From an uncultured beta proteobacterium (GTDB lineage Bacteria; Pseudomonadota; Gammaproteobacteria; Burkholderiales; Burkholderiaceae_C): a DNA stretch of 64,000 nt. A program made the position numbers and the translations under genes. Shown piece after piece: positions 33,119 to 42,062 of the stretch; the stretch's first letter is position 1; every line of letters starts with the position of its first letter. The stretch lies in contig CAIRAW010000016.1 of NCBI GenBank assembly GCA_903876735.1, positions 62,001 to 126,000 of the forward strand, written 5' to 3'. The notes beneath the pieces are model-generated. The model searched no databases. It saw only the letters and a list, made by a program, of their open reading frames with translations, and was not told the origin of the DNA.

Positions 33119-34150
33119 ATGAAAGCTGCTGTATTTCGCGGAGTCGGTCGACCGCTGTCCATTGAAGATGTTGCCTTGCCGCAGGCCGGTGCGGGCGAAC
33201 TGGTGCTGCGGGTCCATTACTGCGGCGTCTGCGGCTCTGATCTTCACGCCACCCATCCGGGCCTGTTCGTTGTGCCCGAGGGCACCGTGCTCGGGCATGA
33301 ATTCTCCGGGGAGATTGTTGAAAGCGGCGCGAGCGACTGGAAGGTCGGCCAACTCATCACGGCCCTGCCCAACAACGCCTGCGGCGAGTGCCGGGAGCAG
33401 GGTTTTGGCGAATGCAGGAACGGGCTTGGCATGATCTGCCCGCAAAACCGCCTGACCGGTTTCAGCCCCAAACGGCCCGGCGCGCTGGCGCAATACGTGA
33501 AGGTTCCCGCCGGGCAGGCCATTGCCCTGCCCGCTGCCGTCGGCGCGCGCGATGGCGCCATGATCGAGCCGCTGGCCGTTGGTTTGCATGCGGTGGACGC
33601 CGCTCAGATCGGGATCGGCGCGCGCGTGCTGGTGATTGGCGCGGGCCCGATCGGACTGGCGGTGACCGCCTTCGCGCGCCAGGCCGGCGCCGCCCATGTG
33701 GTGGTCAGCGAGATGGCCAGTGGCCGTCTCGCCATTGCCGCAGACTTTGGCGCGACGGCGCTGATCGACCCGGCGCAGCAAGAGGTCGGCCCGGCTTTTG
33801 CCAGGGCCGCCGGGGCGCCGCCGGATGTGATCTTCGAATGCGTCGGCGTGGCCGGTCTGATACAGCAGTGTGTCGATTTGTCCAAACCGCGCGGGCGAAT
33901 TGTTGTGGTTGGCGTTTGTGCCACCCCGGACCAGATCACACCGCAGCGCGCCATGGCCAAGGAACTCAGCGTGCAGTTCATCATGGGCTACGCCAAGACC
34001 GATTGGCGCCGCGTGCTGGACCTGCTGGATGCGGGGCGCATTGATCCCGGCGCGATGGTCACCGATACCGTCAGCCTGGACGAGTTGCCGGCCGCCTTCG
34101 AGGCCTTGCGTCACCCGAGTGGCCAGATCAAGCTGCTGGTCAAGCCTTGA
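33119..34150 (+). CDS. Zinc-dependent medium-chain alcohol/polyol dehydrogenase
   Basis: A 343-aa MDR enzyme of the threonine/sorbitol dehydrogenase branch. CGVCGSDLHATHPGL gives the first catalytic-zinc Cys, GTVLGHEFSGEIVE the His-Glu pair, and NNACGECREQGFGECRNGLG a modified structural-zinc lobe. VLVIGAGPIGLAVTAFARQA is the NAD loop. The structural-zinc Cys set appears incomplete (three Cys visible), so that site may be weak. The end overlaps the convergent BtuF-like gene by 11 bp. Substrate not determinable. Confidence 0.9.
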   Translation: MKAAVFRGVGRPLSIEDVALPQAGAGELVLRVHYCGVCGSDLHATHPGLFVVPEGTVLGHEFSGEIVESGASDWKVGQLITALPNNACGECREQGFGECRNGLGMICPQNRLTGFSPKRPGALAQYVKVPAGQAIALPAAVGARDGAMIEPLAVGLHAVDAAQIGIGARVLVIGAGPIGLAVTAFARQAGAAHVVVSEMASGRLAIAADFGATALIDPAQQEVGPAFARAAGAPPDVIFECVGVAGLIQQCVDLSKPRGRIVVVGVCATPDQITPQRAMAKELSVQFIMGYAKTDWRRVLDLLDAGRIDPGAMVTDTVSLDELPAAFEALRHPSGQIKLLVKP

Positions 34151-34982
34151 GGGCAAGGCCCGAGCGGTTCCAGTCGGTGATGATGCGGTGCAAGCGGGTC
34201 ACGCCGTCGGTCAAGGCGGCAGGGCCGGGTTGCAGAATGTCGCAGGACTTGATTTCAAACAACTGCTTGTTCTTGACGGCGTTGACGTTTTCCCAGCCGG
34301 CTCGCGCCGCCACCTTCTCGGGCCGGAATTTCTTGCCGCACCAGGAGCCGATGATGATGTCAGGGTTGCGCTGCACGATCTGCGCCCCATCGGCAATGAT
34401 CCGGTTCTTGCCGAGCGACTGCGCTGCCAGTTCGGGAAAACAGTCATCGCCGCCGGCAACGCCGATCAGTTCGGAGACCCAGCGGATGGCGCTGATGTGC
34501 GGCTCGTCCCATTCTTCAAAGTAAATCCGGGGTCGGCGGGGCAGGCTGCTGGCGGCTTTGACGATTGACTCAAGCTGCGCTTGCATGGCTTGGATTTTTT
34601 CCAACCCCAGGCTGAGCTGCCCGACCATGGCCGCCACCTGGTACAGCATCGAAAAAATCTCGGCTACGCTGCGCTGGTTGAACACCGTCACCTGAACGCC
34701 CTGGCGAATCAGCGCAGCAGCAATGTCGGCCTGCATATCGGAAAAGCCGAACACGCAGTCCGGTCGCAAGGCCAGGATCTTGTCAATCTTGGCGCTGATA
34801 AAGGCGCTGACCCGCGGCTTTTCGTCGCGCGCCCGGCGCGGCCGCACGGTGTAGCCTGAAATCCCGACGATGCGATGTTCCTGCCCGAGCAGGTAGAGCC
34901 ACTCGGTGGTCTCCTCGGTCATGCAGACGATGCGCTGCGGGCCCTGGGGATAAGAGAAGTCGTGCGTCATCGAATCCATCAT
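34140..34982 (-). CDS. BtuF/FepB-type binding protein without signal peptide
   Basis: A 280-aa protein with the periplasmic-binding fold of vitamin B12 and siderophore receptors: QRIVCMTEETTEWLYLLGQE, FGFSDMQADIAAALIRQGVQ, FEEWDEPHISAIRWVSELIG and IQRNPDIIIGSW-like segments. The N-terminus MMDSMTHDFSYPQG has no hydrophobic leader, and no upstream in-frame leader is evident, so it is predicted cytoplasmic. Such leaderless forms are annotated as cobalamin-binding proteins in many proteobacteria. It stands alone without BtuC/BtuD. It is divergent from the racemase operon and overlaps the alcohol dehydrogenase gene tail-to-tail. Confidence 0.82.
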   Translation of the reverse strand: MMDSMTHDFSYPQGPQRIVCMTEETTEWLYLLGQEHRIVGISGYTVRPRRARDEKPRVSAFISAKIDKILALRPDCVFGFSDMQADIAAALIRQGVQVTVFNQRSVAEIFSMLYQVAAMVGQLSLGLEKIQAMQAQLESIVKAASSLPRRPRIYFEEWDEPHISAIRWVSELIGVAGGDDCFPELAAQSLGKNRIIADGAQIVQRNPDIIIGSWCGKKFRPEKVAARAGWENVNAVKNKQLFEIKSCDILQPGPAALTDGVTRLHRIITDWNRSGLALKA

Positions 34983-35014
34983 AGCGGCAGCGCTGGCTCA
35001 GGCTCTTGTGCAAT

Positions 35015-35058
35015 TCGTCGATTCGGACGATGTGCGCCAGTTGGCAAGCTGGCATCAT
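35015..35058 (+). promoter_or_regulatory. Regulon site A and -10, racemase operon promoter
   Basis: TCGTC-GATTCG-GACGA (35015-35030) is followed after exactly 22 bp by the -10-like CATCAT (35053-35058). The palindrome centre falls near -42.5 relative to a start seven bases past the hexamer. It drives the racemase/ACAD/ECH operon; the racemase ATG is at 35104. Confidence 0.75.
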
Positions 35059-35103
35059 GGACCCTGAAAATCGCGCATACCGCGTTGAACCAGGAGCATG
35101 CAC

Positions 35104-36192
35104 ATGGCGGGACCGTTGTCAGGATTTCGGATTGTCGAGTTTGCCGGCATCGGGCCGGGACCGTTTTGTGCCATGGTGCTGGCCGATCTGGGCGCCGAGG
35201 TGGTGCGCATTGCGCGCCCGGGCGCCAGGTTGGACCCGAACGACGTGCTGGCGCGCAGCCGCACCGTGCTCCAACTCGACCTGCGGGAACCGCAGGCGCT
35301 GGAGCAGGCCCTGTGCCTGATCGCGCACGCCGATGCGCTGATCGAGGGCTACCGCCCCGGCGTCATGGAGCGCCTGGGACTGGGCCCGGCGGTCTGCAAA
35401 GCACGCAATCCGCGTCTGGTCTACGGCCGAATGACCGGCTGGGGCCAGAGTGGCCCGCTGGCACAGGCGGCCGGGCACGACATCAACTACATCGCCATCA
35501 GCGGCGCCCTGCACGCCATCGGCCGCTCGGGTGAGTCACCGGTGCCGCCGCTCAACTACGTCGGCGACTTCGGTGGGGGTGCCATGCTGCTGGCCGTGGG
35601 CCTGCTCAGCGCTCTGCTGGAGGCTGGTCGCTCGGGACAAGGCCAGGCGGTGGATGCCGCCATGACCGATGGCGCTGCCCTGATGTCGGCCATGATGTAC
35701 GGCATGAAGGCCGCTGGCCGCTGGAGCAACCAGCGCGGCGAGAACCTGCTCGACGGCGGTGCCTACTTCTACGACACCTACGCCTGCGCCGACGGTCGCT
35801 TTGTGGCGATTGGCGCGATCGAACCGCAGTTCTATGCGCTGCTGCGCCAGCACTGCGGCATCGCCGACGACCCGGCTTTTGATGCGCAGATGGACAGTGC
35901 CGCCTGGCCGCTGCTCAAGCTGCGCCTGACCCAGATCTTTCGCAGCCGCACGCGTGACGAGTGGTGCGCGCTGCTCGAAGGCAGCGACGCCTGTTTTGCA
36001 CCCGTTCTGGATTGGGACGAGGCGCCGCGCCATCGTCACAACGCGGCGCGCGCCACCTTCGTCGAACTCGACGGCGTGGTGCAACCGGCGCCAGCACCGC
36101 GCTTTGACCGCACGCCAAACGCCATGCCGGTGCGCAGCTGTGCCGGCACGCCCGAGGCGGTGCTGGCGCGCTGGCGACCTGCTGGCGACTGA
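35104..36192 (+). CDS. Alpha-methylacyl-CoA racemase (family III CoA-transferase fold)
   Basis: A 362-aa enzyme that interconverts (2R)- and (2S)-2-methylacyl-CoA, allowing both isomers into beta-oxidation. [20 protein letters not shown] and [11 protein letters not shown] open the fold. Catalytic residues match the mycobacterial racemase set almost position for position: His125 ([11 protein letters not shown]), Asp155 ([11 protein letters not shown]) and Glu240 ([11 protein letters not shown]). The family Asp nucleophile of formyl-CoA-type transferases is not at its usual site, supporting racemase over transferase. ATG 35104 lies seven bases after AGGAG; ATG 35098 is too close to it. It leads an operon with ACAD and ECH genes behind regulon site A. 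Confidence 0.9.
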   Translation: MAGPLSGFRIVEFAGIGPGPFCAMVLADLGAEVVRIARPGARLDPNDVLARSRTVLQLDLREPQALEQALCLIAHADALIEGYRPGVMERLGLGPAVCKARNPRLVYGRMTGWGQSGPLAQAAGHDINYIAISGALHAIGRSGESPVPPLNYVGDFGGGAMLLAVGLLSALLEAGRSGQGQAVDAAMTDGAALMSAMMYGMKAAGRWSNQRGENLLDGGAYFYDTYACADGRFVAIGAIEPQFYALLRQHCGIADDPAFDAQMDSAAWPLLKLRLTQIFRSRTRDEWCALLEGSDACFAPVLDWDEAPRHRHNAARATFVELDGVVQPAPAPRFDRTPNAMPVRSCAGTPEAVLARWRPAGD

Positions 36193-36229
36193 GTCCTGCT
36201 TCCTTCCCATTTTCCTTTGGACGATTTCC

Positions 36230-37378
36230 ATGCCCATCACCTTTGACCGCTCCTGGAGCGACCCCGACCTGGACCAATACCGCGACACCGTTGTGCGCTT
36301 CATCGAGGAGCACATGCTGCCCGACGACGAGGCTTCGCGCAAACGCGGCCATGTCGGCCACGCGATCTGGCGCAAGGCCGGTGAAACCGGTCTGCTGTGC
36401 ACCGACATCGCGTCCGAGTACGGTGGCGCCGACGGCGACTTCCGCCATGAGGCGGTGTTCTACGAGGAGATGGCAAGGCGCAGCCTGACCGGCATGAACG
36501 CCTCGGTACACTCGATCGTGGCGCACTACCTGTTCAACCACGGCACGCCCGAGCAGAAACGGCGCTACCTGCCGCGCATGGCAGCGGGCGAACTGGTTGG
36601 CGCCATCGCCATGACCGAGCCCGGCACCGGCTCCGATCTGCAGGGCATTCGCACCCGCGCCGATCGCAGCGGCGACGGCTACCTGATCAACGGCTCCAAG
36701 ACTTTTATCTCGAACGGTTTTCTCGCCGGTCTGGTGCTGGTGGTGGCCAAGACCGATGTCAGCCAGGGCGCGCGCGGCACCTCGATTCTGATTGTTGAAA
36801 CGCAGGAATGCCCGGGTTACCGCGTCGGGCGCGTGCTCGACAAGATGGGCATGAAGGCGCAGGACACCTCGGAACTTTTCTTTGACGATGTCCGGGTCAG
36901 CGCCGATCAGTTGCTCGGTGGCAAGGAAGGCGCGGGCTTTTACCAGCTGATGGGTGACCTGCCCTACGAGCGTCTGATCATCGGCGTCACCGCGCTGGCC
37001 GCCATGGAGGGCGCCTACCAGGCCACGCTCGACTATGTGCGCGAGCGCAAGGCCTTTGGCCAGAGCATTGCGGATTTTCAGAACACCAAGTTCCGGCTGG
37101 CCGAGATCGTCACCGAGATCAAGGTCGGGCGCGCCTTTATGGACCGCTGCGTGGAAGACCTGGTGGCGCGCCGGCTTGACACCGCCACCGCGTCCATGGC
37201 CAAGCTCTGGGGCTCCGAGGCGCAGGGCCGCGTGGTTGACAGCTGCGTGCAACTGTTTGGCGGCTATGGCTACATGAACGAGTACCTGATCTCCCGCATG
37301 TACACCGATGCGCGCGTGCAGCGCATTTATGGCGGCACCAGCGAGATCATGAAGGAAGTGATCTCGCGCGCGCTCTGA
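36230..37378 (+). CDS. Acyl-CoA dehydrogenase (first of three)
   Basis: A 382-aa FAD flavoprotein introducing the 2,3-double bond into acyl-CoA. AMTEPGTGSDLQGIRTRADR is the FAD/substrate motif, NGSKTFISNGFLAGLVLVVA follows, and the C-terminal VQLFGGYGYMNEYLISRMY with DARVQRIYGGTSEIMKEVIS holds the catalytic base (Glu of YGGTSE). N-terminal TLVRF-like helix VVRFIEEHMLPDDEASRKRG is typical of the family. It lies 37 bp after the racemase gene and 32 bp before the hydratase. Chain-length preference is not readable, but racemase company suggests 2-methyl-branched acyl-CoA. Confidence 0.93.
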   Translation: MPITFDRSWSDPDLDQYRDTVVRFIEEHMLPDDEASRKRGHVGHAIWRKAGETGLLCTDIASEYGGADGDFRHEAVFYEEMARRSLTGMNASVHSIVAHYLFNHGTPEQKRRYLPRMAAGELVGAIAMTEPGTGSDLQGIRTRADRSGDGYLINGSKTFISNGFLAGLVLVVAKTDVSQGARGTSILIVETQECPGYRVGRVLDKMGMKAQDTSELFFDDVRVSADQLLGGKEGAGFYQLMGDLPYERLIIGVTALAAMEGAYQATLDYVRERKAFGQSIADFQNTKFRLAEIVTEIKVGRAFMDRCVEDLVARRLDTATASMAKLWGSEAQGRVVDSCVQLFGGYGYMNEYLISRMYTDARVQRIYGGTSEIMKEVISRAL

Positions 37379-37410
37379 GCGTTTTGCCGCCATCAGCCAA
37401 AGGACCGCTT

Positions 37411-38202
37411 ATGCAAGACATCCTCGACATCCAGGAAAGTGGCGGCATTGCCCGCCTGACCCTGAACAGGCCGCAGCGCCTCAATGCGCTCAACCCCGCG
37501 CTGGCCACTGCGTTGCGAAATTATTTTCAGGATCTTTACCGCCGCCACGAGCTGCGTGTCGTCATCCTGCAGGGCGCGGGCGCGAGCTTTTGCGCCGGGC
37601 TTGACCTGAAGGAACAACAGCCCGGCAGCGAACTCGGCGCGGTTGGCATGATGGCGGTGCAGCACAGCATCCGCGACATCATGCTGGCCATGCGACGCTG
37701 CCCGCAGCCCATCATCAGCGTGATCCAGGGTGCCGCCAGTGGCGGTGGTTTTGCATTGGCACTGGCCAGCGACATTCGCCTGGCCACACCCGATGCGCGC
37801 ATGAACGCGTCCTTTATCCGCATCGGCCTGACCGGCTGCGACATGGGTGTGAGTTACTTTTTGCCGCGCATGGTTGGCAGTTCGGTCGCCGCCGAATACC
37901 TGTTGACTGGCCGCTTCATGGACGCGCAGCGCGCCTATGCGCTGGGTCTGTACAGCCGCGTCGCGCCGCTGGCCGAACTGCAAGTCGAGGCGCAGGCGCT
38001 GGCCGACGACATGCTGCGCACGACACCGCTGGGGCTGCGACTGACCAAGGAAGCGCTCGGCCATTCGGTTGATGCCGCCAGCCTGGACGCCGTCATTGCG
38101 ATGGAAGACCGCCAGCAGGTGCTGTGCACCCAGAGCGATGACTTCCGCGAAGGCCTGCAGGCCTTTCTGGAAAAGCGTCCGCCGCGTTACAGCGAACGCT
38201 GA
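37411..38202 (+). CDS. Enoyl-CoA hydratase/isomerase (first of three)
   Basis: A 263-aa crotonase-fold enzyme. RLTLNRPQRLNALNPALATA, GAGASFCAGLDLKEQQ (first oxyanion-hole region) and QGAASGGGFALALASDIRLA (second) are present. The next segment reads FIRIGLTGCDMGVSYFLPRM; the Asp-Met there occupies the position of one of the catalytic acids, whereas the usual GAxGE Glu is not obvious at its normal place, so hydratase versus isomerase or other crotonase chemistry is open. ATG 37411 is used rather than TTG 37384. It ends 15 bp before the convergent regulator gene. Confidence 0.88.
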   Translation: MQDILDIQESGGIARLTLNRPQRLNALNPALATALRNYFQDLYRRHELRVVILQGAGASFCAGLDLKEQQPGSELGAVGMMAVQHSIRDIMLAMRRCPQPIISVIQGAASGGGFALALASDIRLATPDARMNASFIRIGLTGCDMGVSYFLPRMVGSSVAAEYLLTGRFMDAQRAYALGLYSRVAPLAELQVEAQALADDMLRTTPLGLRLTKEALGHSVDAASLDAVIAMEDRQQVLCTQSDDFREGLQAFLEKRPPRYSER

Positions 38203-38217
38203 CAGCGCTGTCAGCGC

Positions 38218-40935
38218 TCAGGCGATCAGGCCGAGCCGGCGCGCGATCGCCACCGCCTGCGTGCGGCTGTGGGCACCGAACTTCATGTTGATGTTGCGCA
38301 GGTGCGTGCGCACCGTGCTGTCGGAGACGAACAGCTTCTCCGCCATGGCGCTGTTCGAGTAGCCTTCGACCAGCAGTTGCAGCACGCGGATTTCCTTGCG
38401 CGTGAGCGGCTCCAGCACGGCGCCTAGCAAGTCCGGCGTGGCTTCGATCTCGGTTGGCAGCGGACCAAAGGCCTGCAGCAGGCGCTGCAGGTAGTCGCCC
38501 AGCAGGGGGTCGCGTGTGCGGCCGCTGTCGTGCAGGGCCTGGTAGCGCTGCACCAAGGCACCGACCTCAGGGCCTTCGTCGAGGATCAGGCGCATGAAGC
38601 CTTCCTGGCAGGCAAACTGCAGCGCGCTGCCGATCTCGGTCACGGCGGCTGGCATGTCGCCACTGCGCTGCAAGGCCAGGGCATGCAGCAGGCGCAGCAC
38701 CAGCAGCCGGCGTTGGCGGCCCGCGCCGCTGGCGCGTTTGATTTCAGCGTCGAGCCGGCCCATGCAGGCAGCGGCATCGCCGAACCGGATCTCCCAGCGC
38801 AGCCGTGCCAGCGCCATGTACTGGACCTCATGGGCCAGCAGCCGCTCGCTTTGTTCGCGGCTCCAGAGGGTTGGATCGTCGGCCCGCATCAACTCGTCGT
38901 GGGCTGCCGCTGCGTTGCCTTGCAACTGCAGCATGCGCGCGCGCTCGAGTTTGGCCGCGGCAACAACGCGCGGCAGCTTGCGCTGGCTGCCCAGGTATTC
39001 GAGTTCCGTGATGGCCAGCGATGCCGCGTCCACGTCGCCATTGATGAAGGCGATGCGCGAACGCATGGCGTGGCTGACGATCACGTGGTCTGGCAGACCG
39101 ACATCGCGCGCGATCGGCAGGTAGACGTTGAGCAGGTGCTCGGCCTGGTCGAGCTGGTTGGCTTCAAAGACCACGCAGGCGTAGTAAACGCCGGCCAGGG
39201 CATTGCCGTGGGTGTGCGTCTGGCTCACCGCATGGGTGGCGTCCACCGCCAGCCGAAAGCGCGCCGTGGCCTGGCGCAGTCGGCCCTGCTGCAGATCGAG
39301 CAGGCCTTCGGTGGACTCGGTGTACATGCGGTTGAAGGTGCTGCTGCCGCCTTGCTCGCGCCGCGCCGCGTCCAGCAGTTGCTGGGCTTCGCGCGGGTCG
39401 CCCATCACCGCCAGGTTGTGCGCCATGGCGTTGAGCAGCGTGGTGTCTGCAAACTGGTGACCGGTTGGCAACCGGCGCAGCGCCGCGCGGCCTGTCACCA
39501 GCGCTTCGGCATTGCGGTCCTGCATTGCCAGCAGCATGGGCCGGATGCCATTGGCGTTTGCGCGCAGATAAGGGTCGGCGCTCTCACTGGCGCCGCAGCG
39601 CTCGAGCATCTCCATCGCTTCCCAGGGACCGCGGGTGAAACAGGCGGCCCAGATTGCGATCATCTCGAGTCGCGGGTGCGCCTGGCGCTGAGTCGGCGGC
39701 ATGCTGGCGAACCAGCGCGACAGCAAGCGCATGCGGCCCTGTTCCAGAAAAGCGTCGGCATGGCTGGCGAGCAGACTCATGGCGTGCGGAAAATCGCCGC
39801 CCTCGATCGCATGGTCAATGGCAGGGACCGGCCGACCCTGCGATTCATACCAGCCTGAGGCCGCCAGATGCAGGCGTGCCACATCGTCCGGGTATTCGCG
39901 CTCAAGTTGCGTGCGCAGGTAGTCTGCGAACAGGCTGTGGTAACGCCAGGTGCGTTTCTCACCTGTGACCGGACTCAGGAACAGGTGGTCCGCGTCCAGC
40001 TGTTCGAGCAGTGCCAGGCAGTCGGCGCGTGGATTGAGCGCGGCGCAGACCGAGGGGTCGAGCTGGCGCAGCAGACTGGTGCGCAGCAGAAAGCGCCGCA
40101 CATGGGTCGGCTGGCGCGCCAGCACATCTTCGGCCAGGTAATCGGCCACGGCCCGGCTTGAGCCCGAGAAGCGGTCAACAAAGTCGCTCTGGTCGACCGT
40201 GCGGTCGAGTGCGATGGACGCCAGCCACAAGGCGGTGGCCCAGCCCTCGGTTTTCTGGTGCAGGCGGAACAGCTGCTCGCTGCTCAGGGCGTTGGGCTGG
40301 CGGCGCTGCTCAAAGAGGGTCAGGGAATCCTGCAGGCTGAAGCGCAAGCGGTCGGCGTCGATCTCGGTCAGCAGGCCGCGCACCCGCAGGCGCGCCAGGC
40401 CCAACTGCGGCAGACTGCGCGAGCCGATGATCAGGTGACCATCGCGTGGCAGGTGGTCGGCAATCTCGCGCACCAAGCCGAGCACGGCGGCTTCGTGCAC
40501 GGTTTCGAATTCGTCGAGAAAGAGCGCAAACGGAATCTGGCTGCGCGTCAGCGCCTGCACCGCGTCGACACCGGCGGCGGCGTCGGGACCACCGAGACCG
40601 AGCCTTGTCACGGCTTCGCCCAGGCAGATCATGAAGCGCGAGACATCGTTGTCGGCGCGGTCCAGCGTGAGCCAGACCGTGCTGACGCCAGTTTGCTCCA
40701 GCCGCGCACGCGCCTGCACCATGGCCGTGGTCTTGCCAAAACCTGCTGGCGCGCTGACCAGCACCAACTGCCCGGCGCAACGGCAGATCGCCTCGCACAG
40801 GCCTTGGCGCTGCACCTGTGCCGCCACGGGCGCGGGCGGGTTGAACTTGCTGTCAAGTCCCGCAGAACCGGTTGCAGGTCCGGCTGGTGTGCTGGTGCGC
40901 GCTGGAGCGGGAGGGGGGCGGGAGGAAGCGGGCAT
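38218..40935 (-). CDS. MalT/LAL-type LuxR-family transcriptional activator
   Basis: A 905-aa regulator. GLDSKFNPPAPVAAQVQRQG and the Walker A of SAPAGFGKTTAM (near residue 65) start an NTPase domain, with FALFLDEFETV as Walker B. LRTSLLRQLDPSVCAALNPR begins the winged-helix/ARM part, and a long helical TPR-like repeat region follows (about 400-830). The end holds a LuxR helix-turn-helix: LTRKEIRVLQLLVEGYSNSA, then EKLFVSDSTVRTHLRNINMK. LAL regulators are ATP-dependent activators triggered by a small inducer. ATG 40935 is preferred since the ATG at 41010 lies inside regulon palindrome B; the upstream open frame is not coding. I propose it as the activator of sites A to E. Confidence 0.92.
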   Translation of the reverse strand: MPASSRPPPAPARTSTPAGPATGSAGLDSKFNPPAPVAAQVQRQGLCEAICRCAGQLVLVSAPAGFGKTTAMVQARARLEQTGVSTVWLTLDRADNDVSRFMICLGEAVTRLGLGGPDAAAGVDAVQALTRSQIPFALFLDEFETVHEAAVLGLVREIADHLPRDGHLIIGSRSLPQLGLARLRVRGLLTEIDADRLRFSLQDSLTLFEQRRQPNALSSEQLFRLHQKTEGWATALWLASIALDRTVDQSDFVDRFSGSSRAVADYLAEDVLARQPTHVRRFLLRTSLLRQLDPSVCAALNPRADCLALLEQLDADHLFLSPVTGEKRTWRYHSLFADYLRTQLEREYPDDVARLHLAASGWYESQGRPVPAIDHAIEGGDFPHAMSLLASHADAFLEQGRMRLLSRWFASMPPTQRQAHPRLEMIAIWAACFTRGPWEAMEMLERCGASESADPYLRANANGIRPMLLAMQDRNAEALVTGRAALRRLPTGHQFADTTLLNAMAHNLAVMGDPREAQQLLDAARREQGGSSTFNRMYTESTEGLLDLQQGRLRQATARFRLAVDATHAVSQTHTHGNALAGVYYACVVFEANQLDQAEHLLNVYLPIARDVGLPDHVIVSHAMRSRIAFINGDVDAASLAITELEYLGSQRKLPRVVAAAKLERARMLQLQGNAAAAHDELMRADDPTLWSREQSERLLAHEVQYMALARLRWEIRFGDAAACMGRLDAEIKRASGAGRQRRLLVLRLLHALALQRSGDMPAAVTEIGSALQFACQEGFMRLILDEGPEVGALVQRYQALHDSGRTRDPLLGDYLQRLLQAFGPLPTEIEATPDLLGAVLEPLTRKEIRVLQLLVEGYSNSAMAEKLFVSDSTVRTHLRNINMKFGAHSRTQAVAIARRLGLIA

Positions 40936-41002
40936 GGATCGCAGCAAAGGGTCGAAGGCCGCGCTGGGCGGCTTCAGGGCCAGAGCGTTTGCGCGGGAAA
41001 AG

Positions 41003-41046
41003 CCGTCCATTCGGACGATTTGTTCGCGGATTATGCAGCATACACT
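41003..41046 (+). promoter_or_regulatory. Regulon site B and -10, tesB promoter
   Basis: CCGTC-CATTCG-GACGA (41003-41018) is followed after 22 bp by TACACT (41041-41046). It lies in the gap between the regulator gene and tesB. No -10-like hexamer is found at the same distance on the other strand, so it most likely drives tesB; autoregulation of the regulator is possible but not shown. Confidence 0.72.
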
Positions 41047-41100
41047 GGGGGTGATTGGCGCCCTGCCTGTCACCCTGTTCATTGTCCGAGCCCACCCACC

Positions 41101-41982
41101 ATGACTGCCACCCAAGACCCGCGCCGACTGGCCGCGCTGCACGATCTGATTCAGCAACTCCGCCTGGAGCAACTCGACGAACACCGCTTTCGCGGCGGCA
41201 ACATCGACATTGGCAGCCCGGCCGTGTTTGGCGGTCAGGTTCTGGGGCAGGGCCTGATGGCGGCCGCGCGCACCGTCTCCGGTCAGGGCGTGCATTCGCT
41301 GCACGGCTATTTTTTGCGCGCCGGCGACAAGGCGACCCCGATTGACTATGAGGTGGACGCCGTGCGCGATGGCACCAGCTTCAGCATGCGCCGGGTTGTG
41401 GCGATGCAGCACGGGCGCCCGATCTTTTATATGTCGGCCTCGTTTCACCGCAGCGAGCCTGGCGTCGACCATCAGCGCGAGATGCCCAGCACGCCGCCGC
41501 CTGAAGGCCTGCAGGACGAGCACGAAACCCGCCTGGCGCTGCGCGACCGCCTGCCGGAGGCCGCGCGCGCCGTAGTTGATCAGGCGCGCGCCATCGACAT
41601 CCGCCCCGTTGATCCGCTCGACATGCTGGCACCCGAGCCGCGCCCGCCTTACAACCGGACCTGGATGCGAGCGCACGGCGCCTTGCCGGACGACCCGTTG
41701 ATTCACCAGGCGCTGCTGGCCTACGCTTCCGACTTCAGCCTGCTGCTGGTCGCCATGCGCCCGCACGGCATGACCTTCATGCAGCCCGAGGTGCAGTGCG
41801 TGAGCCTGGACCACGCCATGTGGTTCCACCGCGACTTCCGCTTTGACGACTGGCTGCTGTACGAGACCGATTCGCCCTCGGCCACCGGCGCGCGCGGTTT
41901 TTGCCGTGGCAACCTGTTCAGCCGCGATGGCCGCCTGGTCGCGTCGGTCGCGCAGGAAGGCCTGATACGCCGACGGCGGTAG
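41101..41982 (+). CDS. tesB: Acyl-CoA thioesterase II (TesB)
   Basis: A 293-aa double-hotdog thioesterase that hydrolyses acyl-CoA to free acid and CoA. FRGGNIDIGSPAVFGGQVLG begins the first hotdog, and HSLHGYFLRAGDKATPIDYE follows. In the second hotdog, AYASDFSLLLVAMRPHG carries the catalytic Asp, SLDHAMWFHRDFRFDDWLLY the substrate motif and RLVASVAQEGLIR the Gln. The start is ATG 41101. It is divergent from the activator gene and ahead of the SDR gene, which has its own site C. It may recycle CoA from dead-end branched acyl-CoAs. Confidence 0.94.
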   Translation: MTATQDPRRLAALHDLIQQLRLEQLDEHRFRGGNIDIGSPAVFGGQVLGQGLMAAARTVSGQGVHSLHGYFLRAGDKATPIDYEVDAVRDGTSFSMRRVVAMQHGRPIFYMSASFHRSEPGVDHQREMPSTPPPEGLQDEHETRLALRDRLPEAARAVVDQARAIDIRPVDPLDMLAPEPRPPYNRTWMRAHGALPDDPLIHQALLAYASDFSLLLVAMRPHGMTFMQPEVQCVSLDHAMWFHRDFRFDDWLLYETDSPSATGARGFCRGNLFSRDGRLVASVAQEGLIRRRR

Positions 41983-41991
41983 GTTCGTTTT

Positions 41992-42035
41992 TCGTCGCTT
42001 CGGACGATGCCCTGTTTGTGCGTTCTTCCTAGACT
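41992..42035 (+). promoter_or_regulatory. Regulon site C and -10, SDR promoter
   Basis: TCGTC-GCTTCG-GACGA (41992-42007) is followed after 22 bp by TAGACT (42030-42035). It sits between tesB (stop at 41982) and the HSD10-like SDR gene (ATG 42063). Confidence 0.75.
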
Positions 42036-42062
42036 GGAGGCACAATTTTCAAAGGGTGTCTT

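Noticed and set aside
32945-34156. Nitronate monooxygenase frame extended through the alcohol dehydrogenase region (729 residues)
   Set aside because: The extension is antisense to a clear zinc dehydrogenase and contains no family motif; the enzyme starts at ATG 32944.
35104-36192. Formyl-CoA-type CoA-transferase annotation for the first gene of the racemase operon
   Set aside because: The His/Asp/Glu set matches alpha-methylacyl-CoA racemase and the transferase nucleophile position is not supported.
40975-41018. Regulon site B as an autoregulatory promoter for the regulator gene on the minus strand
   Set aside because: No -10-like hexamer lies 22-23 bp from the palindrome on that strand (sequence is GC-rich there); the plus-strand tesB direction fits.
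40936-42045. Upstream extension of the MalT/LuxR-type regulator frame to about 1275 residues
   Set aside because: The added part is antisense to tesB, has the low-complexity composition of a shadow frame and crosses regulon palindrome B; the LAL domain begins near residue 30 of the chosen start.
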